Assembly: GCA_014384505.1 (NCBI GenBank)
Contig: JACNFT010000050.1
Coordinates: 1 to 17,055, forward strand
Direction: 5' to 3'
Source: Cryomorphaceae bacterium
GTDB lineage: Bacteria > Bacteroidota > Bacteroidia > Flavobacteriales > BACL11
Length of the DNA: 17,055 nt
The position numbers and the translations under genes are program-made. The notes under the pieces are model-generated. The model did not search any database. It saw nothing but the letters and a program-made list of their open reading frames with translations, and was not told where the DNA came from. Shown one piece after another: positions 1-9,266 of the stretch (positions are counted from its first letter, which is position 1; each line of letters opens with the position of its first letter).

Positions 1-76
1 TATCAACAATAAAAACAACTTATTAACAATCGTTTTTTTTACTAGTCAATCACTTTTTATTCATCTAGGATTTAAG

Positions 77-84
77 TAAAATTG
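77..84 (+). promoter_or_regulatory. Possible -7 box of the purH-mre operon promoter
   Basis: TAAAATTG matches seven of eight bases of the Bacteroidota -7 consensus TAnnTTTG and lies 22 nt before the purH start codon. That would give a leader of roughly 15 nt. No convincing TTG -33 element is visible at the expected distance. The preceding 76 bases are AT-rich and hold nothing else I can identify; the upstream gene lies outside the window. Confidence 0.3.
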
Positions 85-106
85 CAAGGAGTATTAAAAA
101 ACCAAA

Positions 107-1630
107 ATGTCAGAAAAAAGAACCATCAAAAACGCACTAATTTCCGTATTTCATAAGGACGGACTATCCCCCATTGTGAAAAAATTAAATGAGCTAGGAG
201 TAAGTATCTATTCAACAGGTGGCACACAAAGTTTTATTGAAGAGCAAGGGATTACTGTAAATCGTGTAGAGGACCTAACAACTTACCCTTCAATATTGGG
301 TGGAAGAGTTAAAACTTTACACCCCAATGTATTTGGTGGAATTCTGTCCAGAAGAGAATTAGCAAGCGATAAACAGCAACTGGAAGAATATAAAATTCCT
401 GAATTTGACTTAGTAATTGTTGATCTCTACCCTTTTGAAAAAACAGTTGCTTCAGGAGCTAGTGAACAGGACATTATTGAAAAAATTGATATTGGAGGAA
501 TTTCATTAATCCGTGCAGCTGCAAAAAATTTCAAAGATGTATTAATTGTTTCCGAGATGAGCCAGTATGCTGAAACATTGGAAATATTAAACAATAATGG
601 TGCCAGCACAAACATGGCAGAAAGAAAGAAATTTGCAGCTAATGCATTCAATGTTTCTTCTCACTATGACACCGCTATTTTCAATTACTTTAATACTGAA
701 AACACACCTGCATTCAAGGCAAGTATCCGTGAAGGAAAAACTTTGCGTTATGGAGAGAATCCTCATCAATCAGGAACTTTTTATGGTAACTTAGATGCTA
801 TGTTTACCAAACTAAACGGAAAAGAACTTTCCTACAACAACCTACTGGATGTTGATGCAGCCGTACACTTAATTGCTGAATTTAACGAAACTACTTTTGT
901 GGTTTTAAAACACAACAACGCTTGTGGTTTAGCTAGCCGACCAAACTTACTTGACGCTTGGACAGCCGCTTTAGCTGGTGATCCTACTTCTGCTTTTGGT
1001 GGAGTGCTTATTACCAACAAAGAAGTGGATTTAGCAACAGCTGAAGAGATAAATAAATTATTTTATGAAGTATTAATTGCCCCTTCATTTGCTGCTGATG
1101 CCCTTGAATTATTGAAAGGAAAAAAGAATAGAGTACTTTTAAAACAAAATGAAGTTGCCTTACCAAAAGCACAATTCCGTACAGCACTAAATGGCGTATT
1201 ATACCAAGATAAAGATTTGAAAAGTGATGCAATTACTGACATGGTAACTGCTACTAAGCTTGCACCAACACAGCAGCAATTATCGGATTTAGTATTTGCT
1301 TCCAAAGTATGTAAGCACACAAAATCCAACACCATTGTATTTGCAAAAGAAAAACAATTGTTTGCTAGTGGAGTTGGGCAAACATCAAGAGTAGATGCAC
1401 TAAAACAAGCGGTAGCTAAAGCAAAAAACTTTGGATTCGATTTGAATGGTTGCGTAATGGCTTCTGATGCATTTTTCCCTTTCCCTGACTGTGTGGAATT
1501 AGCCCATAATGCGGGAATAAAAGCAGTAATACAACCTGGCGGATCAATAAAAGATAAATTATCAATTGACTATTGTAATGACAACAATATCACTATGGTA
1601 TTAACTGGAAGAAGACATTTTAAACACTAA
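107..1630 (+). CDS. purH: Bifunctional AICAR formyltransferase / IMP cyclohydrolase PurH
   Basis: Catalyses the last two steps of de novo purine synthesis in the cytoplasm: formylation of AICAR with 10-formyl-THF, then ring closure to IMP. The N-terminal MGS-like cyclohydrolase domain (about residues 7-150) shows STGGT (36-40) and KTLHP (69-73). The C-terminal formyltransferase domain shows RYGENPHQ (214-221), the catalytic Lys-His pair in KHNNACG (268-274) and a C-terminal DAFFPFPD / QPGGS region. At 507 residues it is near the usual 510-530, so it looks intact. KHNNACG differs slightly from the common KHTNPCG but keeps the key residues. The ATG at 107 fits the domain start; an AAGGAG at 86-91 is too far upstream (15 nt spacing) to serve as a normal ribosome site. 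It is 11 nt from mreB and probably co-transcribed with it. Identification is secure. Confidence 0.97.
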   Translation: MSEKRTIKNALISVFHKDGLSPIVKKLNELGVSIYSTGGTQSFIEEQGITVNRVEDLTTYPSILGGRVKTLHPNVFGGILSRRELASDKQQLEEYKIPEFDLVIVDLYPFEKTVASGASEQDIIEKIDIGGISLIRAAAKNFKDVLIVSEMSQYAETLEILNNNGASTNMAERKKFAANAFNVSSHYDTAIFNYFNTENTPAFKASIREGKTLRYGENPHQSGTFYGNLDAMFTKLNGKELSYNNLLDVDAAVHLIAEFNETTFVVLKHNNACGLASRPNLLDAWTAALAGDPTSAFGGVLITNKEVDLATAEEINKLFYEVLIAPSFAADALELLKGKKNRVLLKQNEVALPKAQFRTALNGVLYQDKDLKSDAITDMVTATKLAPTQQQLSDLVFASKVCKHTKSNTIVFAKEKQLFASGVGQTSRVDALKQAVAKAKNFGFDLNGCVMASDAFFPFPDCVELAHNAGIKAVIQPGGSIKDKLSIDYCNDNNITMVLTGRRHFKH

Positions 1631-1641
1631 AAATAAAGATT

Positions 1642-2664
1642 ATGGGATGGTTTGACTTTATGCAAGAAGCAATTGCTATTGATTTAGGAACTGCAAATAC
1701 ACTAATTATTTATAACGATAAAGTGGTTGTAGATGAACCCTCAATTGTTGCGAAAAATATCAGAACGGGTGAAATAGTAGCTATTGGGAAAAAAGCCCAG
1801 CAGATGCATGGGAAAACGCATAAACAAATTGAAACTTTGCGTCCGCTTAAAGATGGAGTAATTGCTGACTTCCAATCCTCCGAGCAAATGATAAGAGGGT
1901 TTATTGCTATGATTCCTAGAAAAAGGTCCATATTTTCACCTGCTTTAAAAATGGTTATCTGCATTCCATCAGGTGTAACAGAGGTTGAAAAAAGAGCAGT
2001 AATTGATTCGGCAGAGCATGCTGGAGCAAAAGATGTTTGGCTGATACACGAACCTATGGCTGCTGCCATTGGAATTGGGATTGATGTATTGGAACCAAAA
2101 GGAAATATGGTAATTGATATTGGTGGTGGTACAACTGAGATTGCTGTTATTTCATTAGGAGGAATTGTTTGTGATAAATCAATTAGAGTTGCAGGAGATG
2201 AATTTACTGACAACATAAAAAACTATATGAAAACTAGGCACAATATTGCTGTGGGTGATATTATGGCTGAACAAATTAAGATAAATGTTGGGTCGGCACT
2301 TACCGAGCTAGAAGATCCTCCACCAAACTATGCAGTACACGGAAGAGATTTAATGAGTGGAATCCCTAAAGAAGTAATCGTAACTTATAAAGAAATTGCT
2401 GGGTCGCTTAACAACTCTATTGAACAAATTGAAGAAGCTGTAATGAGTGCTTTATTCAACACTCCACCTGCACTTTCTGCTGATATTTATAATGAAGGAT
2501 TGTACTTAACAGGAGGAGGGTCAATGTTAAGAGGGTTAGATAAACGAATTTCAAGAAAAACAAAATTACCCGTATATGTAGCTGAAGATCCTTTAAGAGC
2601 TGTAGCAAGAGGAACAGGTATTGCGCTTAAAAATATAGACAGCTATCCCTTCTTAATTCAATAG
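1642..2664 (+). CDS. mreB: Rod shape-determining actin homologue MreB
   Basis: MreB forms antiparallel membrane-bound filaments that orient side-wall peptidoglycan synthesis. All actin-fold nucleotide motifs are visible: phosphate-1 loop DLGTANT (14-20), phosphate-2 loop DIGGGTTE (159-166) and adenosine motif YLTGGGS (288-294). The hydrophobic N-terminus (MGWFDF) resembles the membrane-binding start of other MreBs. The length of 340 residues is typical. It is followed by mreC, mreD, mrdA and rodA in the classical order, and all five probably function as one Rod complex. The start lies 11 nt after the purH stop, and no separate promoter or terminator is evident in that gap. A 168-codon open frame on the opposite strand (1710-2216) is only a shadow of this gene. 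Confidence 0.98.
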   Translation: MGWFDFMQEAIAIDLGTANTLIIYNDKVVVDEPSIVAKNIRTGEIVAIGKKAQQMHGKTHKQIETLRPLKDGVIADFQSSEQMIRGFIAMIPRKRSIFSPALKMVICIPSGVTEVEKRAVIDSAEHAGAKDVWLIHEPMAAAIGIGIDVLEPKGNMVIDIGGGTTEIAVISLGGIVCDKSIRVAGDEFTDNIKNYMKTRHNIAVGDIMAEQIKINVGSALTELEDPPPNYAVHGRDLMSGIPKEVIVTYKEIAGSLNNSIEQIEEAVMSALFNTPPALSADIYNEGLYLTGGGSMLRGLDKRISRKTKLPVYVAEDPLRAVARGTGIALKNIDSYPFLIQ

Positions 2665-2677
2665 CCCATAAGCTAAA

Positions 2678-3493
2678 ATGTATAACCTATTACGATTTAT
2701 TAAGATAAATCATTTTCTATTATTGTTTCTATTAATAGAAGGGTTTTCTGTCTTTTTATTGCTAAAAAATAATGGTTATCAAGCGAATAAAGCTATTGAG
2801 TTTAGCACACAATACACCAGCCTTGTGTATAACTACACAACTTCATTTTCTAATTTTGTAGCGCTAAAAGAAACGAACGAGTTTCTTATAAATGAAAATG
2901 CAAAGCTCCATTCTTTACTGAAAAATGAATCCCAATTTGTTGATTCAACTTTGATAAAAAACAAGCACTTCAACTACTATCCTGCCAAAGTGATAAATAG
3001 TTCAGTAAGTAAACGAAATAACTTTATCACCCTTAACAAAGGATTAAAACATGGCATAAAGGCAGGAATGGGGGTAATAACTAATCAGGGAGTTATTGGG
3101 GTTATTCATTCAGTAAGCGAAAATTATGCAATTGCTATTTCCTTACTCCACCGAAAATCAGCTATTGGTATTCAGCTGAATAAAAACAACCATAATGGAA
3201 TTTTGAAATGGAAAGGATTTAATTATAAAATAGTAAATATTAATGATTTTCCAAATCATATCCCTATTGAAGTTGGGGACACGATAAGTACGAATAGTCA
3301 TAGTATTATTTTTTCTGAAGGCGTAAATATTGGGGCTGTAAAAAGTATTCAAAAAAATAAAGATGATGGATTTTATGATGTTAGTGTTCAACTTTTTGAA
3401 GATTTCAATCAGTTGAACTATGTATACATCATCCATTCTCAAGCAGCTGAAGAACAATTGATGTTAGAAAAACGAATTACAGAAAATGAATAA
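2678..3493 (+). CDS. mreC: Rod shape-determining protein MreC
   Basis: Inner-membrane protein with a periplasmic body that links MreB to PBP2 and activates it. There is one N-terminal membrane segment (about residues 10-30), then a polar, helical stretch around residues 60-85 that is compatible with the MreC dimerising coiled coil. The beta-rich body follows, with a GLKHGIKAGMGVI segment typical of MreC cores, where 'G...GM.V....G.VG.V' is conserved. At 271 residues it is a normal length for Bacteroidota. It starts 13 nt after mreB and its last 8 nt overlap mreD in the octamer ATGAATAA. Sequence similarity between MreC proteins is modest, but position and architecture make the call firm. Confidence 0.93.
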   Translation: MYNLLRFIKINHFLLLFLLIEGFSVFLLLKNNGYQANKAIEFSTQYTSLVYNYTTSFSNFVALKETNEFLINENAKLHSLLKNESQFVDSTLIKNKHFNYYPAKVINSSVSKRNNFITLNKGLKHGIKAGMGVITNQGVIGVIHSVSENYAIAISLLHRKSAIGIQLNKNNHNGILKWKGFNYKIVNINDFPNHIPIEVGDTISTNSHSIIFSEGVNIGAVKSIQKNKDDGFYDVSVQLFEDFNQLNYVYIIHSQAAEEQLMLEKRITENE

Positions 3494-3986
3494 ATATTTT
3501 GCAAAATACCTATTTCTACTTCCTGTATATGTTTTACTACAAGTACTAGTACTTAATCAGATTCTGTTTTCGGCATATATTAATCCTTTTTTATATGTAA
3601 TTCTAATCATTAGTTTACCCTTAAAAACACCCAAATGGTTTTTACTTATTTATGCTTTCTTACTTGGTTTTTTCATTGATCTTTTTTCAGGTAGTTTAGG
3701 ATTTCATTCAACAGCAACTATACTTATTGCTTTTTTAAAACCCTTTATCAGTAAAATAACTATACCACATAACATATTAGGAGATACAGATGAGATTACA
3801 TTAAAGAAGATAGGAAACAAAGCCTTCATTACTTTCTCTCTATTCCTAATCCTTATCCATAATAGCTGTTTGTTTATTATCGAACACCTTAATTTTAATT
3901 TGGCTATTGCAGGAAAAATATTGGCTAGCTCCATTGTTACATTAATCATTGTACTTATTGCACAATTGTTTCATCAAAAAAAATAA
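3486..3986 (+). CDS. mreD: Rod shape-determining protein MreD
   Basis: A small (166 residues), very hydrophobic inner-membrane protein with about five predicted membrane segments. It is the expected third member of the MreBCD set, which holds MreC/PBP2/RodA together in the membrane. The FIDLFSGSLGFHS segment (about residues 63-75) resembles the conserved 'G...D...G..G..A' loop of MreD proteins. The ATG lies inside the end of mreC (8-nt overlap), and its TAA stop shares one base with the mrdA ATG (TAATG). The family is poorly conserved, so part of the confidence comes from position. Confidence 0.9.
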   Translation: MNKYFAKYLFLLPVYVLLQVLVLNQILFSAYINPFLYVILIISLPLKTPKWFLLIYAFLLGFFIDLFSGSLGFHSTATILIAFLKPFISKITIPHNILGDTDEITLKKIGNKAFITFSLFLILIHNSCLFIIEHLNFNLAIAGKILASSIVTLIIVLIAQLFHQKK

Positions 3987-5803
3987 TGAAAGTTTATAAA
4001 AACAGACATAAAATTATTGTTGCTATATTTCTGTTAATTACCATTACTTTCATTACTAAGTTATTTTACATTCAAGTAATGAATGATAATTATAAATTTT
4101 CTGCTAACAACAATGTATTGCGCTATGAAGTACAGCAAGCAGTAAGAGGATTAATCTATGACAGAGACAGTAACCTTATTGTTGCCAATGTTCCTGCTTA
4201 CGACTTAATGATTATCCCCAGAGAATTAAAAGAACAAGAAATTGACACTTTAGCTTTTTGTAATTTGATTAGCATAAGCAAAGAAGAATATCTAGAAAAA
4301 TACAAAAAAGCTGCTGACTATTCTGGATATAAGGAAAGTGTATTCATCAAACACATCAACCTAGAAAACTCTAGCACATTATCCGAAAAGCTTTTCCAAT
4401 TTCCTGGTTTTTATTTAAGAAAGATTACCATGCGAGATTACCCAAGTAATATAGCTACTCATTTAGTAGGTTATCTGGGAGAAGTAAATTTAAAAAAAAC
4501 AAAGGAAGACCCTTACTACACCAAAGGAGATTTGACAGGAGTTAGTGGAGTGGAAGCAGCCTATGAAAAACAACTAAGAGGGACTAAAGGAATGGCCATA
4601 AAATTGGTTGATGTACATAACCGTGACCAAGGGAAATTCCAAGAAGGGAAGTTTGATACCCTACCTATTGCTGGCAGTACTTTAATTTCAACCATTGACA
4701 TTCAGCTGCAAGAATATGGTGAACAGCTAATGAAAAATAAGATTGGAGCTATAGTAGCAATTGAACCCTCAACAGGAGAAATTCTTGCTCTAGTTTCCGC
4801 ACCTACTTACAATCCTAATTTGTTAATTGGACGAAAACGATCAGCCAATTATAGCATCCTATCTAAGGATGAAAAAAAACCTTTATTCAATAGAGCTCTC
4901 CAAGGAACCTACCCGCCTGGTTCAACTTTCAAATTAATAACCGGACTTATTGCTTTGCAAGAAGGAGCAATATCCATAAACACTCAATTTTCCTGTGATG
5001 ATGGTTACGACTATGGAAATGATAAAAAAGTAGGTTGCCACCCTCATAAATCACCTGTTAGGTTAATAAACGGAATTGAAATTTCATGTAACACTTATTT
5101 TTGTAATATATACGAAAAGTATTTTAATCGCTTTGGCTCTACCATTGAGGGCTATGATAATTGGTACAGTCACGTATCGAGTTTTGGCGTTGGGAACTTT
5201 ATGAATAATGACTTTATAACAGGAAGTGCAGGGAAACTACCAAAATCAACTTATTTTAACACTTTATACAGAGGAAGTTGGAATGCAAATACTATTATAT
5301 CAATGGCAATTGGGCAAGGAGAATTGTTGCTTACCCCAATTCAAATGGCAAACATGACCGCTATACTTGCCAATAAAGGGTTTTACTATACACCACACAT
5401 TATCAAAAGCATTTCAGGAGAACAAACTATTGATAGTAACTATACAACTAAGAAATATTGTAGCATTGACAAAAAACATTTCATTCCAATAGTCAATGGT
5501 ATGGAGCAAGTCGTTTACGGTAAAGAAGGAACAGCAAAATATTGTAAAATTCCTAACTACGAAATATGTGGGAAAACAGGGACAGCACAAAATCCTCATG
5601 GAGAGGATCATTCTATATTTATTGCTTTTGCACCCAAAGATAACCCAGCAATTGCAATAGCCGTTTATGTTGAAAATGGAGGATGGGGATCGACTTGGGC
5701 TGCTCCTATTGCATCCTTAATGATAGAAAAATACCTAAACAGAGAAATAACAAATAAAGCCCAAGAAACTTTTATCCTAAATGGAAATTTAATAGATAAA
5801 TAA
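3986..5803 (+). CDS. mrdA: Penicillin-binding protein 2, elongation transpeptidase (PBP2)
   Basis: Class B PBP that cross-links peptidoglycan during side-wall growth, anchored in the inner membrane with its catalytic domain in the periplasm. One N-terminal membrane helix (about 9-28) is followed by the PBP dimerisation/pedestal domain (about 50-220, including the VRGLIYDRD motif). The transpeptidase domain has all three catalytic motifs: SxxK (S313-T-F-K316, preceded by YPPG), SxN as S367-C-N369, and K530-T-G532. At 605 residues it is normal size and looks functional. Its start and stop each overlap a neighbour by one base (TAATG), suggesting translational coupling with mreD and with its partner glycosyltransferase RodA. 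It is separated from division PBP3/FtsI by context (mre operon) and by pairing with RodA. Confidence 0.96.
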   Translation: MKVYKNRHKIIVAIFLLITITFITKLFYIQVMNDNYKFSANNNVLRYEVQQAVRGLIYDRDSNLIVANVPAYDLMIIPRELKEQEIDTLAFCNLISISKEEYLEKYKKAADYSGYKESVFIKHINLENSSTLSEKLFQFPGFYLRKITMRDYPSNIATHLVGYLGEVNLKKTKEDPYYTKGDLTGVSGVEAAYEKQLRGTKGMAIKLVDVHNRDQGKFQEGKFDTLPIAGSTLISTIDIQLQEYGEQLMKNKIGAIVAIEPSTGEILALVSAPTYNPNLLIGRKRSANYSILSKDEKKPLFNRALQGTYPPGSTFKLITGLIALQEGAISINTQFSCDDGYDYGNDKKVGCHPHKSPVRLINGIEISCNTYFCNIYEKYFNRFGSTIEGYDNWYSHVSSFGVGNFMNNDFITGSAGKLPKSTYFNTLYRGSWNANTIISMAIGQGELLLTPIQMANMTAILANKGFYYTPHIIKSISGEQTIDSNYTTKKYCSIDKKHFIPIVNGMEQVVYGKEGTAKYCKIPNYEICGKTGTAQNPHGEDHSIFIAFAPKDNPAIAIAVYVENGGWGSTWAAPIASLMIEKYLNREITNKAQETFILNGNLIDK

Positions 5804-7065
5804 TGAGAGCTGCAAAAAATATATTCGCAAACATTGACAAAGTAAGTATTGGACTTTATGCATTGCTTATGCTTTTCGGATGGATAAATATTTATGCATC
5901 ACAGTATAATGATGACTCGGCAATGGTAATTGACTTTAGTAGCCGATATGGAAAACAACTTTTTTTTATTTGCATTTCTTCTTTTGTTGCTTTTTTAATA
6001 CTTATAATCGATTGGAAATTCTTTTACTCCCTTTCTTACATCTTCTATGTCGCTATTATTCTACTGCTAATTGGAGTGCTTTTTAAAGGAGGAATTACCG
6101 GTGGAGCTACATCCTGGTTCGAATTTGGAAGTTTTAAATTTCAACCTTCAGAATTCGCAAAGTTTACCACAGCACTAGCGCTAGCAAAATATTATAATAA
6201 CCTTAATACTAAACGCAAATCATTACGAGAAAAGCTGAATACCTATGCTATAATTATACTTCCGTTTTTATTGATTATACTGCAAAATGACCTTGGTACA
6301 GCCTTAGTTTATGCGGGTTTTATACTCGTTTTGTATCGTGAAGGCCTTTCAGGAAATATCTTAATATTCGGATTAATTATTGCCATTCTATTTGTGGTTA
6401 CCTTGTTAGTTGAAAAGACAATTCTAATTCCATTTTTAGCAGGAATTGCACTAATTATATTTCTACTTTCAAGAAGAAAAAAGAAAGAACTACTGCTTAT
6501 AATGGGCATACTAATAACCTGTAACTCTTTTATTTTTAGTGTTGATTATATATTCAATGATGTAATGGCCCCACATCAAAAAAAAAGAATAGATATTTTA
6601 TTAGGAAAAGAGTTTGACCCTCATGGAGCAGGATACAACCTTATCCAATCAAAAATTGCGATTGGCTCTGGAGGGTTTAGTGGAAAAGGTTTTTTAAACG
6701 GAACACAAACCCGCTTTGATTTTGTACCCGAACAAAGTACAGACTTTATCTTTTGTACTATCGGAGAGGAATGGGGATTCCTAGGTAGTTTTTTCTTTAT
6801 CTCATTATTCCTAGGTCTGCTCTTTAGGGTGCTTTTCCTTGCCGAAAGACAAAGATCAAACTTCAGTAGGATTTATGGCTATAGTGTCGCCACTATCCTT
6901 TTTATGCACTTTACTATAAATATAGGAATGACTATTGGCTTGTTGCCTGTAATTGGAATACCATTGCCTTTTATTAGTTATGGCGGTTCTTCTTTATTAG
7001 GCTTTACTATACTACTCTTTATTTTCCTAAATCTTGATTCTTACCGCTTACAGATTTTGAGATAA
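5803..7065 (+). CDS. rodA: Peptidoglycan glycosyltransferase RodA (SEDS family)
   Basis: Multi-pass inner-membrane SEDS enzyme that polymerises lipid II into glycan strands and partners PBP2. It is highly hydrophobic throughout and carries the SEDS signatures: FKFQPSEFAK in the first third, the large extracellular loop segment ending in FVPEQSTDFIF (residues 307-317, with the conserved acidic residues E310 and D314), and the C-terminal IPLPFISYGGSSLL. At 420 residues it is longer than the E. coli protein (370) but usual for Bacteroidota. The additional length appears to lie in the central membrane region, which contains a basic SRRKKKE loop. It is the last gene of the elongation operon, followed after 5 nt by a hairpin terminator. 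Confidence 0.95.
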   Translation: MRAAKNIFANIDKVSIGLYALLMLFGWINIYASQYNDDSAMVIDFSSRYGKQLFFICISSFVAFLILIIDWKFFYSLSYIFYVAIILLLIGVLFKGGITGGATSWFEFGSFKFQPSEFAKFTTALALAKYYNNLNTKRKSLREKLNTYAIIILPFLLIILQNDLGTALVYAGFILVLYREGLSGNILIFGLIIAILFVVTLLVEKTILIPFLAGIALIIFLLSRRKKKELLLIMGILITCNSFIFSVDYIFNDVMAPHQKKRIDILLGKEFDPHGAGYNLIQSKIAIGSGGFSGKGFLNGTQTRFDFVPEQSTDFIFCTIGEEWGFLGSFFFISLFLGLLFRVLFLAERQRSNFSRIYGYSVATILFMHFTINIGMTIGLLPVIGIPLPFISYGGSSLLGFTILLFIFLNLDSYRLQILR

Positions 7066-7096
7066 AAAAAGCCCAGCCTTTCGGCTGAGCATTCTA
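7064..7096. terminator. Shared intrinsic terminator between convergent rodA and ppiD
   Basis: The stem is GCCCAGCC (7071-7078) paired with GGCTGAGC (7083-7090) around a TTTC loop, with one C/A mismatch. Seven A residues precede it (7064-7070), giving a U-tract when read on the - strand. On the + strand the trailing sequence ATTCTATTTTC is a poorer U-tract. It therefore looks strongest for the ppiD operon and is probably usable by rodA too. It sits exactly between the two stop codons. Confidence 0.8.
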
Positions 7097-7114
7097 TTTT
7101 CATTTTAAAACTGA

Positions 7115-9214
7115 CTAGTAGAAATCTGAACGATTATCTTTTACATCAGCCTCAGTGTTTAATACTTTATAAGCAGCACCATTAGCATAAGCAGCAACTC
7201 CTTTTTTAACTTCTTGTTTTTGCTTAGTAAAATCACCATTAGTTTTTGCATCATCCTTAGCGGTAACCTGTACTACATAAACAGCATTAGCTCCTGCAAT
7301 TGGACTAGAAACAGAACCAACAGCAGTACCAAAAATAGAACCTACTAACTCAGGTTCGTAACCAATACCTTGCAAGCTTAAGTTTGCCAAATTAGCTCTT
7401 TGTGCATTCACAACAGTTTGTCCATTGTTAGATGCAATGGAAACTAAATCATTTCCTGTTATAGTAGCAGTAATATAGTCCGCTTTCTTATCCTTCACTA
7501 CTAAAGCAGAAATTTGCTCTTTAATATCTTCTAAAGGGACATTCCCCTTAATATGTTCTTTTGTTAAGTAAGCAACAACATAAGAGTTTTCAAATTGGAA
7601 TACTTCAGAAACAGTTTCTTCATCTGTAGTATTCATCCATCTTACCATTTCTCTTGAGTTTGGCAAGCCAACAATGCTTTGCTTGTCAGCAGTTACTTTA
7701 CTATCGCTTCTTTTTACTAAATTTTGCTGTGCAACTAAAGAATCAAAAGCAATTCCTTCATTTAATATTTTTCCTGCAAACTGAGCTGCTTGTGAGTAAT
7801 ATGTATTATACGTTTCAGTACTTGGCTCAACATTTCTGTCGATAAAAGCAATTTTTACTTTACGTACAGCTTTACTTGTTTTTGTTACCTCAATAAGATG
7901 AACACCAAATTGAGAAGTAACGACACTTAAGTCCCCTCTTTTAGAAGTAAAACATGCTTCATTAAATTCATCAACCATTGCTCCTTCCGAGAACCAACCC
8001 AAATCACCTCCTTTAATAGCTGATCCTTTATCGTCAGAATTCTTTTGTGCTAAATCACCAAAGTCAGTACCTGCCTGAACTTGTGTTTTTATTGCTTCAA
8101 TTCTTATATTTACAGAATCCAAATTCATATTTTCAGTAGGAGTTATTAAGATATGACGCGCCTCAACTGAATCAGGACGATTTTGAGCAATCGCTAACTT
8201 AGCAATACGATAAACACCTTGACTCGCTTGATAAGGCCCCATAACAGTACCTTGTTCAGCATTAAATAACTCTTCCCAATTCTTATCTGCTAAACCTTCT
8301 TTAGTAGTAAAAGTAAAACGTGCTGAAGTATTATCAGAATTTCTTCTAGCCATTAAATCATAATCTTCAAAAATAGTAAAGTCAGCTTTTAAATCGGCAA
8401 TAGCTGATTTAGTAGCTGCATCATCTTCTTGTGAAGGAATAACTGTAAACACTACAAAGTCAACATCCTTTGATGCTGCTTGCTCATAGTCTGATTTATT
8501 GTCATCATAATAATTTGCTAATTCGCTTTCAGTTGGCTCAACCATGCTATCAGCAACTGAAGAAAAAGGAATAGCTACATAGTTAAAAGTAATATTTTGT
8601 GAACTTTCGTTAAATTTTAACTTTGCTTCTTCACCCGTTACATACATAGCATTCGAAACTAGTGAATTGTACTTTGAAGTTTTAATTAAGCCGATTAAGT
8701 ATTTTTGGAATCCTACCCATCTTGTTCGTGCTTCCCCTGTTGGATCTTGGTCAATTTGTTTTAAATAGCCTAACACCTTAGTTCTATCGAACTGACCAGT
8801 TGCTTGGTCTTGAAATGCAGGAACTTTTGAAATTTCAGGATGTACATTTAAACCCTGTAATAACTCAAAGAATTCATCATCAGAAACATCAATTCCTAAT
8901 TTTCCAAATTCATTATCCATAATTAAATCCCTTACATACTGATCCCATATTTGAGATCGAATTTGAGCAGTAGTAGTTTGATTAAGTACACCTTGTTGAT
9001 TCTGAGATTTCCAGTTTTCAATCCCTTCCTCCACCTTTACCTCATAAGCTTGACGCATTACATCTTCACCTAACACTTCACCTACATAAATACTACCTCC
9101 TCCTCCTGAACCTAGAGATGACATGAAATCACCTAAAATGAAGGCTAGCATTGCTACGCCAATTACCGTTAATAGTAATCCTGATCTATTTCTAATTTTT
9201 CCTAGTGTTGCCAT
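7115..9214 (-). CDS. ppiD: Membrane-anchored periplasmic peptidyl-prolyl isomerase/chaperone, PpiD/SurA-like
   Basis: Folding factor for exported proteins. One N-terminal membrane helix (about residues 11-30) is followed by a glycine-rich linker (GSGGGGS, 35-41). A SurA_N-type helical chaperone region covers about 50-200. A parvulin rotamase domain at about 349-446 starts with ARHILI and contains GGDLGWF (402-408), MVDEF and QFGVHLIEV, all typical of active parvulins. A second, poorly conserved rotamase-like region may follow (about 500-690). The length of 699 residues fits Bacteroidota PpiD-type proteins rather than free SurA (about 430). It is last in the coaX-lptC operon, 76 nt after the CorC-like gene, and may have its own promoter. 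Whether it is orthologous to E. coli PpiD or a SurA replacement cannot be settled here. Confidence 0.88.
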   Translation of the reverse strand: MATLGKIRNRSGLLLTVIGVAMLAFILGDFMSSLGSGGGGSIYVGEVLGEDVMRQAYEVKVEEGIENWKSQNQQGVLNQTTTAQIRSQIWDQYVRDLIMDNEFGKLGIDVSDDEFFELLQGLNVHPEISKVPAFQDQATGQFDRTKVLGYLKQIDQDPTGEARTRWVGFQKYLIGLIKTSKYNSLVSNAMYVTGEEAKLKFNESSQNITFNYVAIPFSSVADSMVEPTESELANYYDDNKSDYEQAASKDVDFVVFTVIPSQEDDAATKSAIADLKADFTIFEDYDLMARRNSDNTSARFTFTTKEGLADKNWEELFNAEQGTVMGPYQASQGVYRIAKLAIAQNRPDSVEARHILITPTENMNLDSVNIRIEAIKTQVQAGTDFGDLAQKNSDDKGSAIKGGDLGWFSEGAMVDEFNEACFTSKRGDLSVVTSQFGVHLIEVTKTSKAVRKVKIAFIDRNVEPSTETYNTYYSQAAQFAGKILNEGIAFDSLVAQQNLVKRSDSKVTADKQSIVGLPNSREMVRWMNTTDEETVSEVFQFENSYVVAYLTKEHIKGNVPLEDIKEQISALVVKDKKADYITATITGNDLVSIASNNGQTVVNAQRANLANLSLQGIGYEPELVGSIFGTAVGSVSSPIAGANAVYVVQVTAKDDAKTNGDFTKQKQEVKKGVAAYANGAAYKVLNTEADVKDNRSDFY

Positions 9215-9239
9215 TCTTGTTTTATTTTATTGAAGTTGG

Positions 9240-9247
9240 CGAATATA
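9240..9247 (-). promoter_or_regulatory. Weak -7-like box upstream of ppiD
   Basis: Read on the - strand, TATATTCG matches seven of eight bases of TAnnTTTG and lies 25 nt before the ppiD ATG. No -33 element is clear. The 76-nt gap before ppiD is the largest inside this operon, which makes an internal promoter reasonable but unproven. Confidence 0.25.
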
Positions 9248-9266
9248 CAATTGTTATTTAAGAAAT

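Noticed and set aside
86..91. AAGGAG as the purH Shine-Dalgarno site
   Set aside because: The spacing to the ATG at 107 is 15 nt, beyond the functional range, and other genes in the window lack such sites.
1710..2216. 168-codon open frame on the - strand, opposite mreB
   Set aside because: It lies wholly within mreB, whose motifs are all intact. The translation has no recognisable domain, and its length is explained by the low stop density opposite an AT-rich coding frame.
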